Assembly: GCA_900555195.1 (NCBI GenBank)
Contig: USKC01000116.1
Location: forward strand, 1 to 8,788
Reading direction: 5' to 3'
DNA: 8,788 nt
DNA from: an uncultured Lachnospiraceae bacterium
GTDB lineage: Bacteria > Bacillota > Clostridia > Lachnospirales > Lachnospiraceae
This document shows, one piece after another, positions 1 through 6,293 of the stretch. Under the pieces are notes generated by a model, which was not told the origin of the DNA, ran no database searches, and saw nothing but the letters and a program-made list of their open reading frames with translations. The position numbers and the translations under genes were made by a program. The stretch's first letter is position 1. The number at the start of each line of letters is the position of its first letter.

Positions 1-704
1 CCCGCCACAAAAGCCTCCGTATTGTCGATCAGCTTCTTCTTCGCCGTCTCATACCCAACCAGATCCGCCAGCTTCACATGGGGAATATTCAGGATGGGTT
101 CGATCCGCGCGCCTCCTGCTCCCTGACCGTCTTCGATATGGCTGACGCGGAACGCCTTATGCAGGCCAAACCTGCCCACGCCATATTCCTGATAAAACTG
201 TGTTAGGGCCTCCTTCATCTGTTCCGCGGTCTGCGCTTCTTCCAGCTGCTTTGCCAACGTACAGATTCTTTGCCGAATGCGGATATTGTAAACCCTGCCT
301 GACCGGCCTCCTCCCCGATAGGAAAGAGCCATGGAAAAAGCGGGTGCAGAAAGCACCTCCATCATCTGTGTAAAATCATATGCAAAGAATTCCCGGAAGA
401 TCTGAATATCGTGAAGCACCGCTTCATGGATCGTTCCTTCCGCCTCTCCCTGGATCTCGCATGCACAGCTATAGCTGTTCTCCTGGTTGACCAGAAGGTT
501 CGTAAGATAGCAATGCCAGAGGTTGCCCTCAAACCCGTATCTTCCCGCCTGTTCCAGGAGGTCATGCATGCATTCATAGAGCATTGAGCCGCATCTGCCC
601 ACGCCCTCCGCTTCCGTATAGTGGTCCATCAGCCAGGCCATCTTTTCCAGAAGTTTTCCTTCTTCTCCAAAATCCCTGTACAGGATCAGTTCTTTTTCCC
701 TCAT
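1..704 (-). CDS. DUF815-type AAA+ ATP-binding protein, N-terminal part (cut by window edge)
   Basis: The frame is open without a stop from the ATG at 704 to the left edge, giving 234 codons of an incomplete protein. The visible part is mostly an alpha-helical N-terminal region (residues 1 to about 200) with no motif I recognise, containing a glycine- and arginine-rich patch (SYRGGGRSGR). From about residue 205 it reads HVKLADLVGYETAKKKL and then DNTEAFVAG, which matches the segment just before the Walker A loop in DUF815 ATPases of Firmicutes. The Walker A, Walker B and arginine-finger regions would lie beyond the edge, so ATPase activity is inferred from family resemblance. The start lies 15 bases after the pheA stop; a GAGG directly after that stop is the only ribosome-binding site, so translation is probably coupled to pheA. 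The cellular role of DUF815 proteins is not established. I am fairly sure of the family and certain of the open frame. Confidence 0.8.
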   Translation of the reverse strand, partial: MREKELILYRDFGEEGKLLEKMAWLMDHYTEAEGVGRCGSMLYECMHDLLEQAGRYGFEGNLWHCYLTNLLVNQENSYSCACEIQGEAEGTIHEAVLHDIQIFREFFAYDFTQMMEVLSAPAFSMALSYRGGGRSGRVYNIRIRQRICTLAKQLEEAQTAEQMKEALTQFYQEYGVGRFGLHKAFRVSHIEDGQGAGGARIEPILNIPHVKLADLVGYETAKKKLIDNTEAFVA

Positions 705-719
705 CTTATCTTCTGCCTC

Positions 720-1844
720 TCAATAATTGCCCAGCACGCGCATATTCCTGGCTTCCTCACGCAGACCCCGCAACGCATTCTTCACCGCGCTGTCCTCCAG
801 ATTTCCGTCGAAATCGATGAAGAAGCGGTATTCCCAATTTCTGCCCTCCAGAGGACGGCTTTCTATCTTGGTCATATTCAGATGATTGTAGATGAAGTGA
901 GAAAGCATGTTGTAGAGGGAACCGCTCTCGTTGGGCACCTCAAAGCAGATGCTCACCTTTTTGGCATCCTTCCGGAATATCTTCTGATTGGTAATAATAA
1001 TGAAACGGGTGGAATTCGTGTCGGACCAATTCACGGGCTTCTTTAATACCTCCAGGCCATATACCTCTCCCGCGTACTCTCCTGCGATAGCTGCCTGGCT
1101 TCTGTCCCCTTCCTCAGCCACCTTCCTGGCCGCAAAAGCGTTATTGGGCAGGCTGACCTGTCTCCAGTTATGCTCAGAAAGGAAGCGTGCGCTCTGCATC
1201 AGGGACTGGGGATGGGAATATACGGTCCCAATCTCGTCCATCTTTGTCCCCGGAAGCCCTAACAGACAGTGTTCAATCCGGATGATCTGCTCTCCCACAA
1301 TATAATTCTCGTATTCCACCAGAAGATCATAGATTTCATTCACGATCCCGGCCGTGGAATTCTCGATGGGCAGCACCGCAAAATCAGCGCTTCCCTCTTC
1401 AATGGCGACGAAGGCATCCCGAAAAGTATCCACATGGAAACTATTGATCCCCTTGCCGAAATACTGATGCATCGCTGCCTGTGAAAAAGCGCCTTCCGCC
1501 CCCTGAAAGACCACGCGCGCCTGATCCAGCGCCAGGCTGTCCACGCGGATAAACGGCAGCCTTCCCATGCTTCCCGCTTCTGTCAGAAGCTGGTACTGCA
1601 GCTTCCGGCTCATGGACATGATCTGTTCAAAAAGTTCTTCCACGCCCGTCTTGTTAAATTCATTTCCGGCCAGGCTTCTCACCTTTTCGAGCTTTTCCTT
1701 TTCCCGAACCCGGTCAAACACCTTTTTCCCCGTTCCGATCTTATATTCCGCAACCTGACGGCTGATATCCATCCTTTTCTCATACAGGGCGACGATTTTG
1801 GCATCCACTTCGTCGATCTGCTCTCTCAACTCTGATAATTCCAT
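720..1844 (-). CDS. pheA: bifunctional chorismate mutase / prephenate dehydratase (P-protein)
   Basis: Cytosolic enzyme of phenylalanine synthesis: chorismate to prephenate, then prephenate to phenylpyruvate. The 374-residue chain has three domains. Residues 1-88 are an AroQ-type chorismate mutase; R7, R24, K35, D44, R47, E48, S79 and Q83 line up with the E. coli active-site set at a nearly constant offset. Residues about 109-285 are prephenate dehydratase, with PIENST at 159-164 and the catalytic TRF at 279-281. Residues about 296-374 are an ACT domain with ESGSL and KIESRP, the phenylalanine-binding motifs, so feedback inhibition by phenylalanine is expected. An ATG 12 bases upstream (1856) is in frame, but GGGAG with five-base spacing points to 1844, and the protein then begins at the conserved first helix. 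It is separated from folK by 137 bases that hold a likely promoter. The length is normal for a P-protein. Confidence 0.95.
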   Translation of the reverse strand: MELSELREQIDEVDAKIVALYEKRMDISRQVAEYKIGTGKKVFDRVREKEKLEKVRSLAGNEFNKTGVEELFEQIMSMSRKLQYQLLTEAGSMGRLPFIRVDSLALDQARVVFQGAEGAFSQAAMHQYFGKGINSFHVDTFRDAFVAIEEGSADFAVLPIENSTAGIVNEIYDLLVEYENYIVGEQIIRIEHCLLGLPGTKMDEIGTVYSHPQSLMQSARFLSEHNWRQVSLPNNAFAARKVAEEGDRSQAAIAGEYAGEVYGLEVLKKPVNWSDTNSTRFIIITNQKIFRKDAKKVSICFEVPNESGSLYNMLSHFIYNHLNMTKIESRPLEGRNWEYRFFIDFDGNLEDSAVKNALRGLREEARNMRVLGNY

Positions 1845-1858
1845 GCGCTCTCCCATCT

Positions 1859-1874
1859 GCGCGTTTTTGCGCGC
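1859..1874 (-). repeat. GC hairpin of the recurrent hairpin-AGATGGGAG element (pheA copy)
   Basis: On the minus strand GCGCG, loop CAAAAA, CGCGC is followed immediately by AGATGGGAG (1858-1850), whose GGGAG is the pheA ribosome-binding site. The same arrangement precedes folP; both copies contain CTCCCATCTGCGC on the plus strand. The hairpin lies 14 bases before the ATG and could modulate access of the ribosome. Confidence 0.55.
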
Positions 1875-1885
1875 GTATAAAATCG

Positions 1886-1916
1886 GGAAGGGTGAAAGCG
1901 CTTTTTAGCACCTTCC
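1886..1916 (-). promoter_or_regulatory. candidate attenuator-like hairpin in the pheA leader
   Basis: On the minus strand GGAAGGTG pairs with CACCCTTCC (one bulged C), closed further by AAA/TTT around a six-base loop AAGCGC. It is followed by CGATTTTAT, a weak U-tract. It overlaps the last bases of an AGGAGG (1920-1915). It could be a weak terminator or attenuator ahead of pheA. I see no run of phenylalanine codons and no T-box, so the control signal is unknown. Confidence 0.3.
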
Positions 1917-1974
1917 TCCTATTTGCGCGCCGCTTTGGCGGGATACCCCGTCAGGGCGGAACGCACATACCCTT

Positions 1975-2002
1975 AGTATACCTATTCCTCTTCCGATGGC
2001 AA
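1975..2002 (-). promoter_or_regulatory. likely sigma-A promoter for pheA, inside the 3' end of folK
   Basis: On the minus strand TTGCCA (2002-1997; five of six consensus bases) is followed after 16 bases by TATACT (1980-1975; five of six). Transcription would start near 1968, giving a leader of roughly 125 bases before the pheA ATG at 1844. The -35 box lies within the last codons of folK and the -10 box just after its stop. The position fits the only large gap in the series. It is inferred from consensus only. Confidence 0.5.
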
Positions 2003-2872
2003 CAATTTCCCGGAATATTTTACATTGTTTTTAATATACTTCTCACCTTTTTCCGCAAGGCGCTCCGACATCTGGGCAACCGTCAGGCGGCACACCGGAT
2101 GGACATAGCCCGGATTCAGCGCACACAAAGGTGTCAGGACAAAATCCCTGTTTCCCATATCCGGATGCGGTACAGTAAGCCTGTCAGTATGGATGATTTG
2201 ATCATCATAAAAGATTAAATCCAGATCCAGAGTTCTTGGCCCCCAATGCAACTTTCGCTCTCTTCCCGCTTTCTGTTCCGTCTCCTGCATCCGATCCAGA
2301 AGCATTTCTGGGGAAAGCAAAGTCTCCACTTCCATCACCGTATTTATGAAATCCTCCTGGCAAACACCCCCGTAGGGGGTGGTCCTATAGAACGGGGCAA
2401 CGCGTTTCACCCTGCAGAGCGGATGCTCTCCGAGCCCTTCCACCCCCATCCGGATATATGCTTCCCTGTCTCCCATATTGGAGCCAAGCGCCACATAGGC
2501 AGTATGCCAGCCACGGCAGATCCGCACCGCCACATCCTCAAAAGGAAGGCGAATCGGCGCCTGCGGTTTATGCAGCTCCAGCCTCACCGCACGGATCAGA
2601 GGGAAAGACAGAAGAATCGCTTCCACAGTTCTCTCCGCCGCCGCTTCCAGCAAATTGTATACATTCTGCGTAAGAATCTCCTGAATTTTCTCGCATACAG
2701 CCCCGTAATCCGTGGAGGCGGACAGTTCATCCGTCTTCCCTGCCGCCTCCAGATCCGTATAGAGCACCGCATCCACAAGAAAACGCTGTCCCAGCTTCTT
2801 TTCTTCTTCGTACACGCCATGCCTGGCGTATACCTGAAGCCCGCTGATCCTGATTTCATCCATCCCCGTCAC
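1982..2872 (-). CDS. folBK: FolB-FolK fusion: dihydroneopterin aldolase / HPPK
   Basis: Two consecutive folate enzymes in one 296-residue chain. Residues about 4-120 are dihydroneopterin aldolase: RHGV followed by EEEKKLGQR, TDYG at 54-57 and the conserved lysine of LHKPQAPI (K102). Residues about 123-262 are 6-hydroxymethyl-7,8-dihydropterin pyrophosphokinase: ALGSNMGDR at 128-136, and WGPRTLDLDLIFYDD at 210-224, the HPPK signature with its Mg-binding aspartates. The joint product passes from dihydroneopterin to hydroxymethyl-dihydropterin pyrophosphate, the FolP substrate. Start: GTG at 2872 lies one base after the folP stop, with AAGGA four bases before it; the ATG at 2863 (MDEIR) fits FolB family N-termini better but has a long spacing of 13. 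Both are possible and the difference is three residues. Fusions of this type are known in Firmicutes. There is a lysine-rich tail after the HPPK core (about 270-296). Confidence 0.95.
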   Translation of the reverse strand: MTGMDEIRISGLQVYARHGVYEEEKKLGQRFLVDAVLYTDLEAAGKTDELSASTDYGAVCEKIQEILTQNVYNLLEAAAERTVEAILLSFPLIRAVRLELHKPQAPIRLPFEDVAVRICRGWHTAYVALGSNMGDREAYIRMGVEGLGEHPLCRVKRVAPFYRTTPYGGVCQEDFINTVMEVETLLSPEMLLDRMQETEQKAGRERKLHWGPRTLDLDLIFYDDQIIHTDRLTVPHPDMGNRDFVLTPLCALNPGYVHPVCRLTVAQMSERLAEKGEKYIKNNVKYSGKLLPSEEE

Positions 2873-2873
2873 T

Positions 2874-3695
2874 TTATCCTTCCCTTCTGTGCGCCAGGAT
2901 CGCTTCCGCCATTCTGACCGCCCTTTTATTTTCCTTCACGTCATGCACGCGTACAAACATACATCCGGCCAATGCCGCCAGCACCGTGGTGACCAGCGTT
3001 CCTTCCAGGCGTTCTCCTGCGGGCACGTCCAGGGTCAGGCCGATCACGGACTTCCTGGATGTGCCCAGCAGCAGCGGGCAGCCCAAACCGGTCATATGAT
3101 CCAGATTTGCCAGAATCTCCAGGTTTTGTTCATAGCTTTTGCCAAAGCCAACGCCCGGATCCAGAAGGATTCTCTCTTTTCCGATCCCCGCCTTTTGGGC
3201 CAGTTCCAATATTTCCTTCAACTCGCCAAGCAGCGCGGGCAGGAAATCTCCCTCGATCTGCGCTTCCCGGTTATGCATCAGACAGCAGGGCAGGCCGCTG
3301 CGCGCGATCAGCGCTGCCATCTGTCCCTCATCATATCGAAGGCCCCAGATATCGTTGATCAGATCAGCGCCTGCACGGATGCCCTCCCGCGCCACCTCAT
3401 ATTTATAAGTATCCAGAGAAACGGGAATGTCAAAGCGGGCTTTCACAGCTTCCAGCACGGGCACCACCCGTTCCACCTCTTCCTGAACGGAGATCAGTGT
3501 ATATCCCGGCCGCGTAGACTCTCCGCCGATGTCCAGCAGATCCATGCCGTCCCCAATCATTTCCTCCACATGATATAATGCCTGATCCATCCGGTTGAAC
3601 CGTCCTCCGTCCGAAAAGGAGTCCGGCGTCACATTCAGGATCCCACAGATGTACGTTTTTCCCTGTGTCTGAAATTCTTTTCCGCCTATTTTCAT
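2874..3695 (-). CDS. folP: dihydropteroate synthase
   Basis: Condenses hydroxymethyl-dihydropterin pyrophosphate with p-aminobenzoate to give dihydropteroate; the sulfonamide target. The 273-residue chain carries the family motifs in order: GILNVTPDSFSDGG (18-31), LDIGGESTRPG (54-64), DTYKYEVA (95-102), INDIWG (113-118), LMHNRE (139-144), DPGVGFGKS (179-187), GTSRKSVIG (211-219) and RVHDV (249-253). All loops expected to bind pterin and pABA are present, so the enzyme should be active. Start: the frame stays open upstream to a GTG at 3734, but GGGAG with five-base spacing precedes the ATG at 3695, and MKIGGKEF is the natural N-terminus. The longer form would only translate a hairpin leader. 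The stop is separated by one base from the GTG of folBK, implying translational coupling. Confidence 0.96.
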   Translation of the reverse strand: MKIGGKEFQTQGKTYICGILNVTPDSFSDGGRFNRMDQALYHVEEMIGDGMDLLDIGGESTRPGYTLISVQEEVERVVPVLEAVKARFDIPVSLDTYKYEVAREGIRAGADLINDIWGLRYDEGQMAALIARSGLPCCLMHNREAQIEGDFLPALLGELKEILELAQKAGIGKERILLDPGVGFGKSYEQNLEILANLDHMTGLGCPLLLGTSRKSVIGLTLDVPAGERLEGTLVTTVLAALAGCMFVRVHDVKENKRAVRMAEAILAHRREG

Positions 3696-3700
3696 TCTCG

Positions 3701-3725
3701 CTCCCATCTGCGCGCTTTCGCACGC
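3701..3725 (-). repeat. hairpin-AGATGGGAG element (folP copy)
   Basis: On the minus strand GCGTGC, a GAAA tetraloop and GCGCGC (3725-3710; six pairs with one G-U) are followed directly by AGATGGGAG (3709-3701), the folP ribosome-binding site. GAAA is a stable GNRA loop. The arrangement matches that in front of pheA, including an identical 13-base stretch. It lies between the HD gene stop (3734) and folP. Confidence 0.6.
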
Positions 3726-3733
3726 CTGCAACA

Positions 3734-4234
3734 CTATAGTTCCAATGTCAGATTCTTCTTTTCCTCCGGCCAGTCGCAGTCCGTGCGGGCCGGGCAGGCG
3801 AAGCAGCTCCTACTTCTCTTGTCCGCCGTATAGAGGATGCCCCGCAGGCTGTTCTCCTGCGCCACCGCTTTATCTCTGTGCGAACGGATGGCATCCAGGA
3901 TGAGCTCAGCTTTCATCCCTTCAAAACCGCAGTCAGCCAGAATTCCTTCAGCGATCTGGGCGCTGGCCAGTTCATGCGGCGTTTTGTCCTCATACTGGCG
4001 GAATCTGCCGCAGTCATGCAGCAGGGCAGCCGCGTAGACCGTTTCCTGTTCCAGTCCCAGCCCCTTCTGCAGATTCAGAATCCAGGAAAGCCTTGCCACA
4101 TCCAGAAGATGTGTCATATCATGGCCGCAGAATCGCCGGTCTATTTCCGCCCGCACCGTCTTTTCCAGACATTCCTGATATATCGGATGGCGCAGGATCC
4201 GGTTCACCCGTTCCATCCCTTCTTTCTTATCCAT
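3734..4234 (-). CDS. HD-domain metal-dependent phosphohydrolase in the folate operon
   Basis: The 166-residue, probably cytosolic protein has an HD fold: first histidine H42 (GHDMTH), H73-D74 (ALLHDCGR) and a late aspartate D138 (YTADKRSR), with H87 and H119 as possible second-metal ligands. The C-terminal tail has three cysteines, C144, C147 and C153 (CFACPARTDC, a CxxC-x5-C pattern) followed by WPEEKKN. This may bind a metal; I recall a similar tail in clostridial relatives, but could not check it. HD proteins hydrolyse phosphate esters of nucleotides and similar compounds. Its place between folE and folP suggests a role in pterin metabolism, perhaps removal of phosphates from dihydroneopterin triphosphate, for which no Nudix protein is encoded here. 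That function is inference. The start at 4234 has GAGGG eight bases upstream and lies 22 bases after the folE stop; an internal ATG (residue 7) is less likely. Confidence 0.9.
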   Translation of the reverse strand: MDKKEGMERVNRILRHPIYQECLEKTVRAEIDRRFCGHDMTHLLDVARLSWILNLQKGLGLEQETVYAAALLHDCGRFRQYEDKTPHELASAQIAEGILADCGFEGMKAELILDAIRSHRDKAVAQENSLRGILYTADKRSRSCFACPARTDCDWPEEKKNLTLEL

Positions 4235-4256
4235 CCTTTCTTCCCTCTTCCTCTCT

Positions 4257-4814
4257 TCATGCGCGCAGCATGCGGTAGAAAGCTTCCTGCAGCGCAGGAT
4301 CGCTCTCGAACGCCCCCCGCATTGCCACAGTGACCGTACGGCTCCCCGGCTTCTTCACCCCGCGCATGGTCATGCACATATGTTCCGCTTCCATCATCAC
4401 CATCACGCCCTTCGGAGCCAGATTCTCCATCAGAGCATCCGCCACCTGCGCCGTCAGGCGCTCCTGGAGCTGCAGGCGCTTTGCAAAGATTTCCACCGTC
4501 CGGGCCAGCTTGCTTAAGCCCACCACCCTGCCCTCCGGCAGATAAGCCACATGGGCCTTTCCAAAAAAGGGCATCATATGATGCTCGCAGGTAGAATAGA
4601 AGGTGATATCCCTCTCCAGCACAATTCCGCCCTCCTGGACGCCAAATTGTTTCGATAACGGCAGAGCCGGATCCTCATCCATTCCGGAAAAGATCTCCTC
4701 ATACATCCTGGCTATCCGTTCCGGTGTCTCCACAAGACCTTCTCGTGAAGTATCTTCTCCGATTCCTTCCAGCAGCAGCCGTACTGCCTCTTCTATTTTC
4801 TCTTTATTTACCAT
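4257..4814 (-). CDS. folE: GTP cyclohydrolase I
   Basis: First enzyme of folate synthesis, turning GTP into 7,8-dihydroneopterin triphosphate and formate; the type I enzyme forms a decamer. The 185-residue length is like that of the short B. subtilis form. The zinc ligands are C76, H79 (STCEHH) and C147 ([10 protein letters not shown]). The C76 to C147 distance of 71 equals that in E. coli (110 to 181), and the catalytic histidines correspond to H78 and H145. [14 protein letters not shown] (92-105) is the family signature. Start: AGGAG lies eight bases before the ATG at 4814, inside the end of folC. An upstream in-frame start at 4847 would add 11 residues with no family counterpart. The gene overlaps folC by 11 bases, a sign of translational coupling. 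This is the zinc-dependent type I enzyme, not FolE2. Confidence 0.97.
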   Translation of the reverse strand: MVNKEKIEEAVRLLLEGIGEDTSREGLVETPERIARMYEEIFSGMDEDPALPLSKQFGVQEGGIVLERDITFYSTCEHHMMPFFGKAHVAYLPEGRVVGLSKLARTVEIFAKRLQLQERLTAQVADALMENLAPKGVMVMMEAEHMCMTMRGVKKPGSRTVTVAMRGAFESDPALQEAFYRMLRA

Positions 4815-6114
4815 GGGTATCACTCCTGACCGTGCCTTTCTCCACAATTTTAATCAAATCTCCCTGGAAGGACAGGGTGCCGAATGCGACGATAACATCA
4901 TCCGCTCCGGCCAGCAGCTTTGCCATTTCCACCGCCTCTTCCAGACTGTCCGCTGCCGTCACATTCGGATGGAAGCGCCGGGCCAGCTGTGCCAGTTCCA
5001 GAGCGGGCATGGCCCTGGGATTTCCCGGAGTGGCCACCGCAATGATCGCCTCGGCGGCGGGGCAGGTAAGCCGCAGAATCGCTTCCGCATCCTTATCCTT
5101 CAGTATTCCTATTATATATAGGATCCTTTTGTTTGTAAAATGGAACGCAATGGATTCTGCCAGCCTTCTAGCTCCATCCTCATTATGCGCGCCGTCCACA
5201 AGAAACAGCGGCTTCTTTCCGATGACCTGAAACCGGCCCGGCCAGCGCGCGTTTTGCAGTCCGCTTCTCAGCTTTTCTTCCGGAATGTCCCATCCTGCCT
5301 CCATAAGCGCCCGAAGCGCTTCCACCGCCAAAACGCAGTTATCAATCTGATACCTTCCCGACAGCTGAATCGTAAGCCCCCTATAGCCTCCATAGGAAAG
5401 CTTCTGCCACTCCAACCCATACCTGATTCCGGCTGCCTTCTTTGGATCCGCAATCCGAAGCGGACAGCTGCAGGATGCACAGGCATCCTCAATCACCCGC
5501 ATGGCCTCTTGCGCCTGCTGTATGCTCACCACTCTGCTTCCAGGCTTAATGATTCCCGCTTTCTGAGCCGCTATTTCAGCAAGCGTTTCTCCCAGGACCG
5601 CCATATGATCCATTCCGATGGAAGTAAGCACACAGACCTGGGGCGCCGGGATCACATTGGTGGCATCCAGCAGCCCGCCGAGTCCCGTCTCCAGCACCAC
5701 AATATCACAGCCTTTTTCCCAAAACCAAAGCAGGGAAAGCGCTGTCTCCATCTCAAAAGCGGTGGGGTGGGCCAGCCCCTCAGCGGCCATCTCTTCCGCA
5801 GCCGCAGCCACCCGGCTCATATACCTGCCGAGATCCGCTTTACAGATAGGCTTTCCATCTATCTGAAAGCTCTCACGATAGGTGAAGATCCAAGGAGACA
5901 GATATCTGCCCGTCTTATAACCAGCCTCCGTAAGCACACTGGAAACCATAGCAAGAACCGAGCCCTTTCCATTGGTCCCGGCGATATGCACGAACTTAAG
6001 CCCCTCCTGCGGGTTTCCAAGCCTTCTCAGCAGCTCCCTGGTATTCTCAAGTCCGGGGACGCTCCCGTACTTCCGACATTCCTGTATATAAGCCAACGCT
6101 TCCTGATAATTCAT
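4804..6114 (-). CDS. folC: folylpolyglutamate synthase / dihydrofolate synthase
   Basis: ATP-dependent ligase of the Mur family that adds glutamate to dihydropteroate and to folates. The 436-residue chain has the P-loop GTNGKGS at 46-52, [13 protein letters not shown] (141-153), [11 protein letters not shown] (165-175), QKAGIIK (184-190; its first lysine is the usual carbamylated residue) and the C-terminal-domain motif VDGAHN (306-311). Whether it performs both reactions cannot be read from the sequence; in a cluster with folP and no separate folC, the dual role is likely. Start: ATG at 6114 ([10 protein letters not shown]) fits family N-termini and has GAGGG just upstream with short spacing. 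ATG 6126 with AGGAG and a start at 6195 are alternatives that add 4 or 27 residues unlike the family. It is the first gene of the fol operon, divergent from the small membrane-protein gene. Confidence 0.95.
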   Translation of the reverse strand: MNYQEALAYIQECRKYGSVPGLENTRELLRRLGNPQEGLKFVHIAGTNGKGSVLAMVSSVLTEAGYKTGRYLSPWIFTYRESFQIDGKPICKADLGRYMSRVAAAAEEMAAEGLAHPTAFEMETALSLLWFWEKGCDIVVLETGLGGLLDATNVIPAPQVCVLTSIGMDHMAVLGETLAEIAAQKAGIIKPGSRVVSIQQAQEAMRVIEDACASCSCPLRIADPKKAAGIRYGLEWQKLSYGGYRGLTIQLSGRYQIDNCVLAVEALRALMEAGWDIPEEKLRSGLQNARWPGRFQVIGKKPLFLVDGAHNEDGARRLAESIAFHFTNKRILYIIGILKDKDAEAILRLTCPAAEAIIAVATPGNPRAMPALELAQLARRFHPNVTAADSLEEAVEMAKLLAGADDVIVAFGTLSFQGDLIKIVEKGTVRSDTHGK

Positions 6115-6180
6115 TCTCCCTCTCATCTGCTCCTGTTCTCTGCTGCGGCCATCCGGCCTGTTCTTAGCTGTCGATTTTTT

Positions 6181-6195
6181 ATGCGCACTGCGCAT
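6181..6195 (-). repeat. perfect short inverted repeat in the folC leader
   Basis: ATGCGC-AGT-GCGCAT gives a six-base-pair stem with a three-base loop, 66 bases upstream of the folC ATG. On the minus strand it is followed by a run of A, so it is not a minus-strand terminator. Upstream bases CGCATC can pair with CAGATGCG instead, so two mutually exclusive small hairpins are possible. Confidence 0.45.
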
Positions 6196-6235
6196 CTGCG
6201 TTCCGATGCGGTTTCCGATTTCATGCCCCGCCAGC

Positions 6236-6265
6236 TTGCTGCAAAAATTTGACTTTTCGTATAAA
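6236..6265 (+). promoter_or_regulatory. weak candidate promoter for the CmpB-like gene
   Basis: TTGCTG (6236-6241, three of six consensus bases) and TATAAA (6260-6265, five of six) are 18 bases apart. Transcription would begin near 6272, leaving a leader of about 22 bases that includes AGGG before the ATG at 6294. The -35 match is poor, so this is only a candidate. Confidence 0.25.
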
Positions 6266-6293
6266 CTGGACGAAAACAGGGTATGATAACCGC

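Larger units (their letters stand above)
1845..1981 (-). other. folK-pheA intergenic leader region
   Basis: This 137-base gap is the largest inside the folC-to-DUF815 series of genes. On the minus strand it holds, in order, the region just after a TATACT -10 box, a small CGGG-GTAT-CCCG hairpin, an AGGAGG not used by pheA, a purine-rich hairpin (1916-1886) followed by CGATTTTAT, and a GC-rich hairpin (1874-1859) abutting the pheA ribosome-binding site. No strong terminator for the fol operon is visible, so read-through from folK is possible. The folding is my own pairing by eye. Confidence 0.5.
6115..6293. other. divergent intergenic region, folC / CmpB-like gene
   Basis: This 179-base region must hold the start signals of the fol operon (minus) and the small membrane protein (plus). 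On the minus strand it has a perfect ATGCGC-AGT-GCGCAT hairpin (6195-6181) followed by AAAAAA. An alternative GCATC/GATGC pairing shares its 5' arm. I found no convincing promoter for folC and no match to the THF riboswitch core. A weak plus-strand promoter is listed separately. Confidence 0.5.

Noticed and set aside
362..577. 71-codon minus-strand frame overlapping the DUF815 gene
   Set aside because: The other frame is open over the full 704 bases and shows family similarity; this one is a shadow.
2366..2380. ACCCCC-TAC-GGGGGT inverted repeat (minus strand)
   Set aside because: It lies inside folK and encodes the conserved-looking TTPYGG segment; there is no U-tract, so it is best seen as coding chance.
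2889..3578. Long plus-strand open frames antisense to folP, folBK, folC and the MATE gene (such as 5140-6252 and 6979-8211)
   Set aside because: They are mirror frames of clearly real genes, rich in His, Arg, Gln and Ser, with no domain or ribosome-binding site.
3696..3734. N-terminal extension of folP from a GTG at 3734
   Set aside because: It would translate the hairpin leader into a peptide with no family counterpart, and the good ribosome-binding site serves the ATG at 3695.
5106..5124. AT-rich TCCTAT/ATAGGA palindrome, and a similar TATATATA stretch near 6993-7002
   Set aside because: They encode ILYIIG in folC and IYIYRN in the MATE protein; isoleucine and tyrosine codons explain the composition.
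6115..6293. Possible THF riboswitch upstream of folC
   Set aside because: Clostridia often have one ahead of folate genes, but the conserved core and helix arrangement are not recognisable in this leader.
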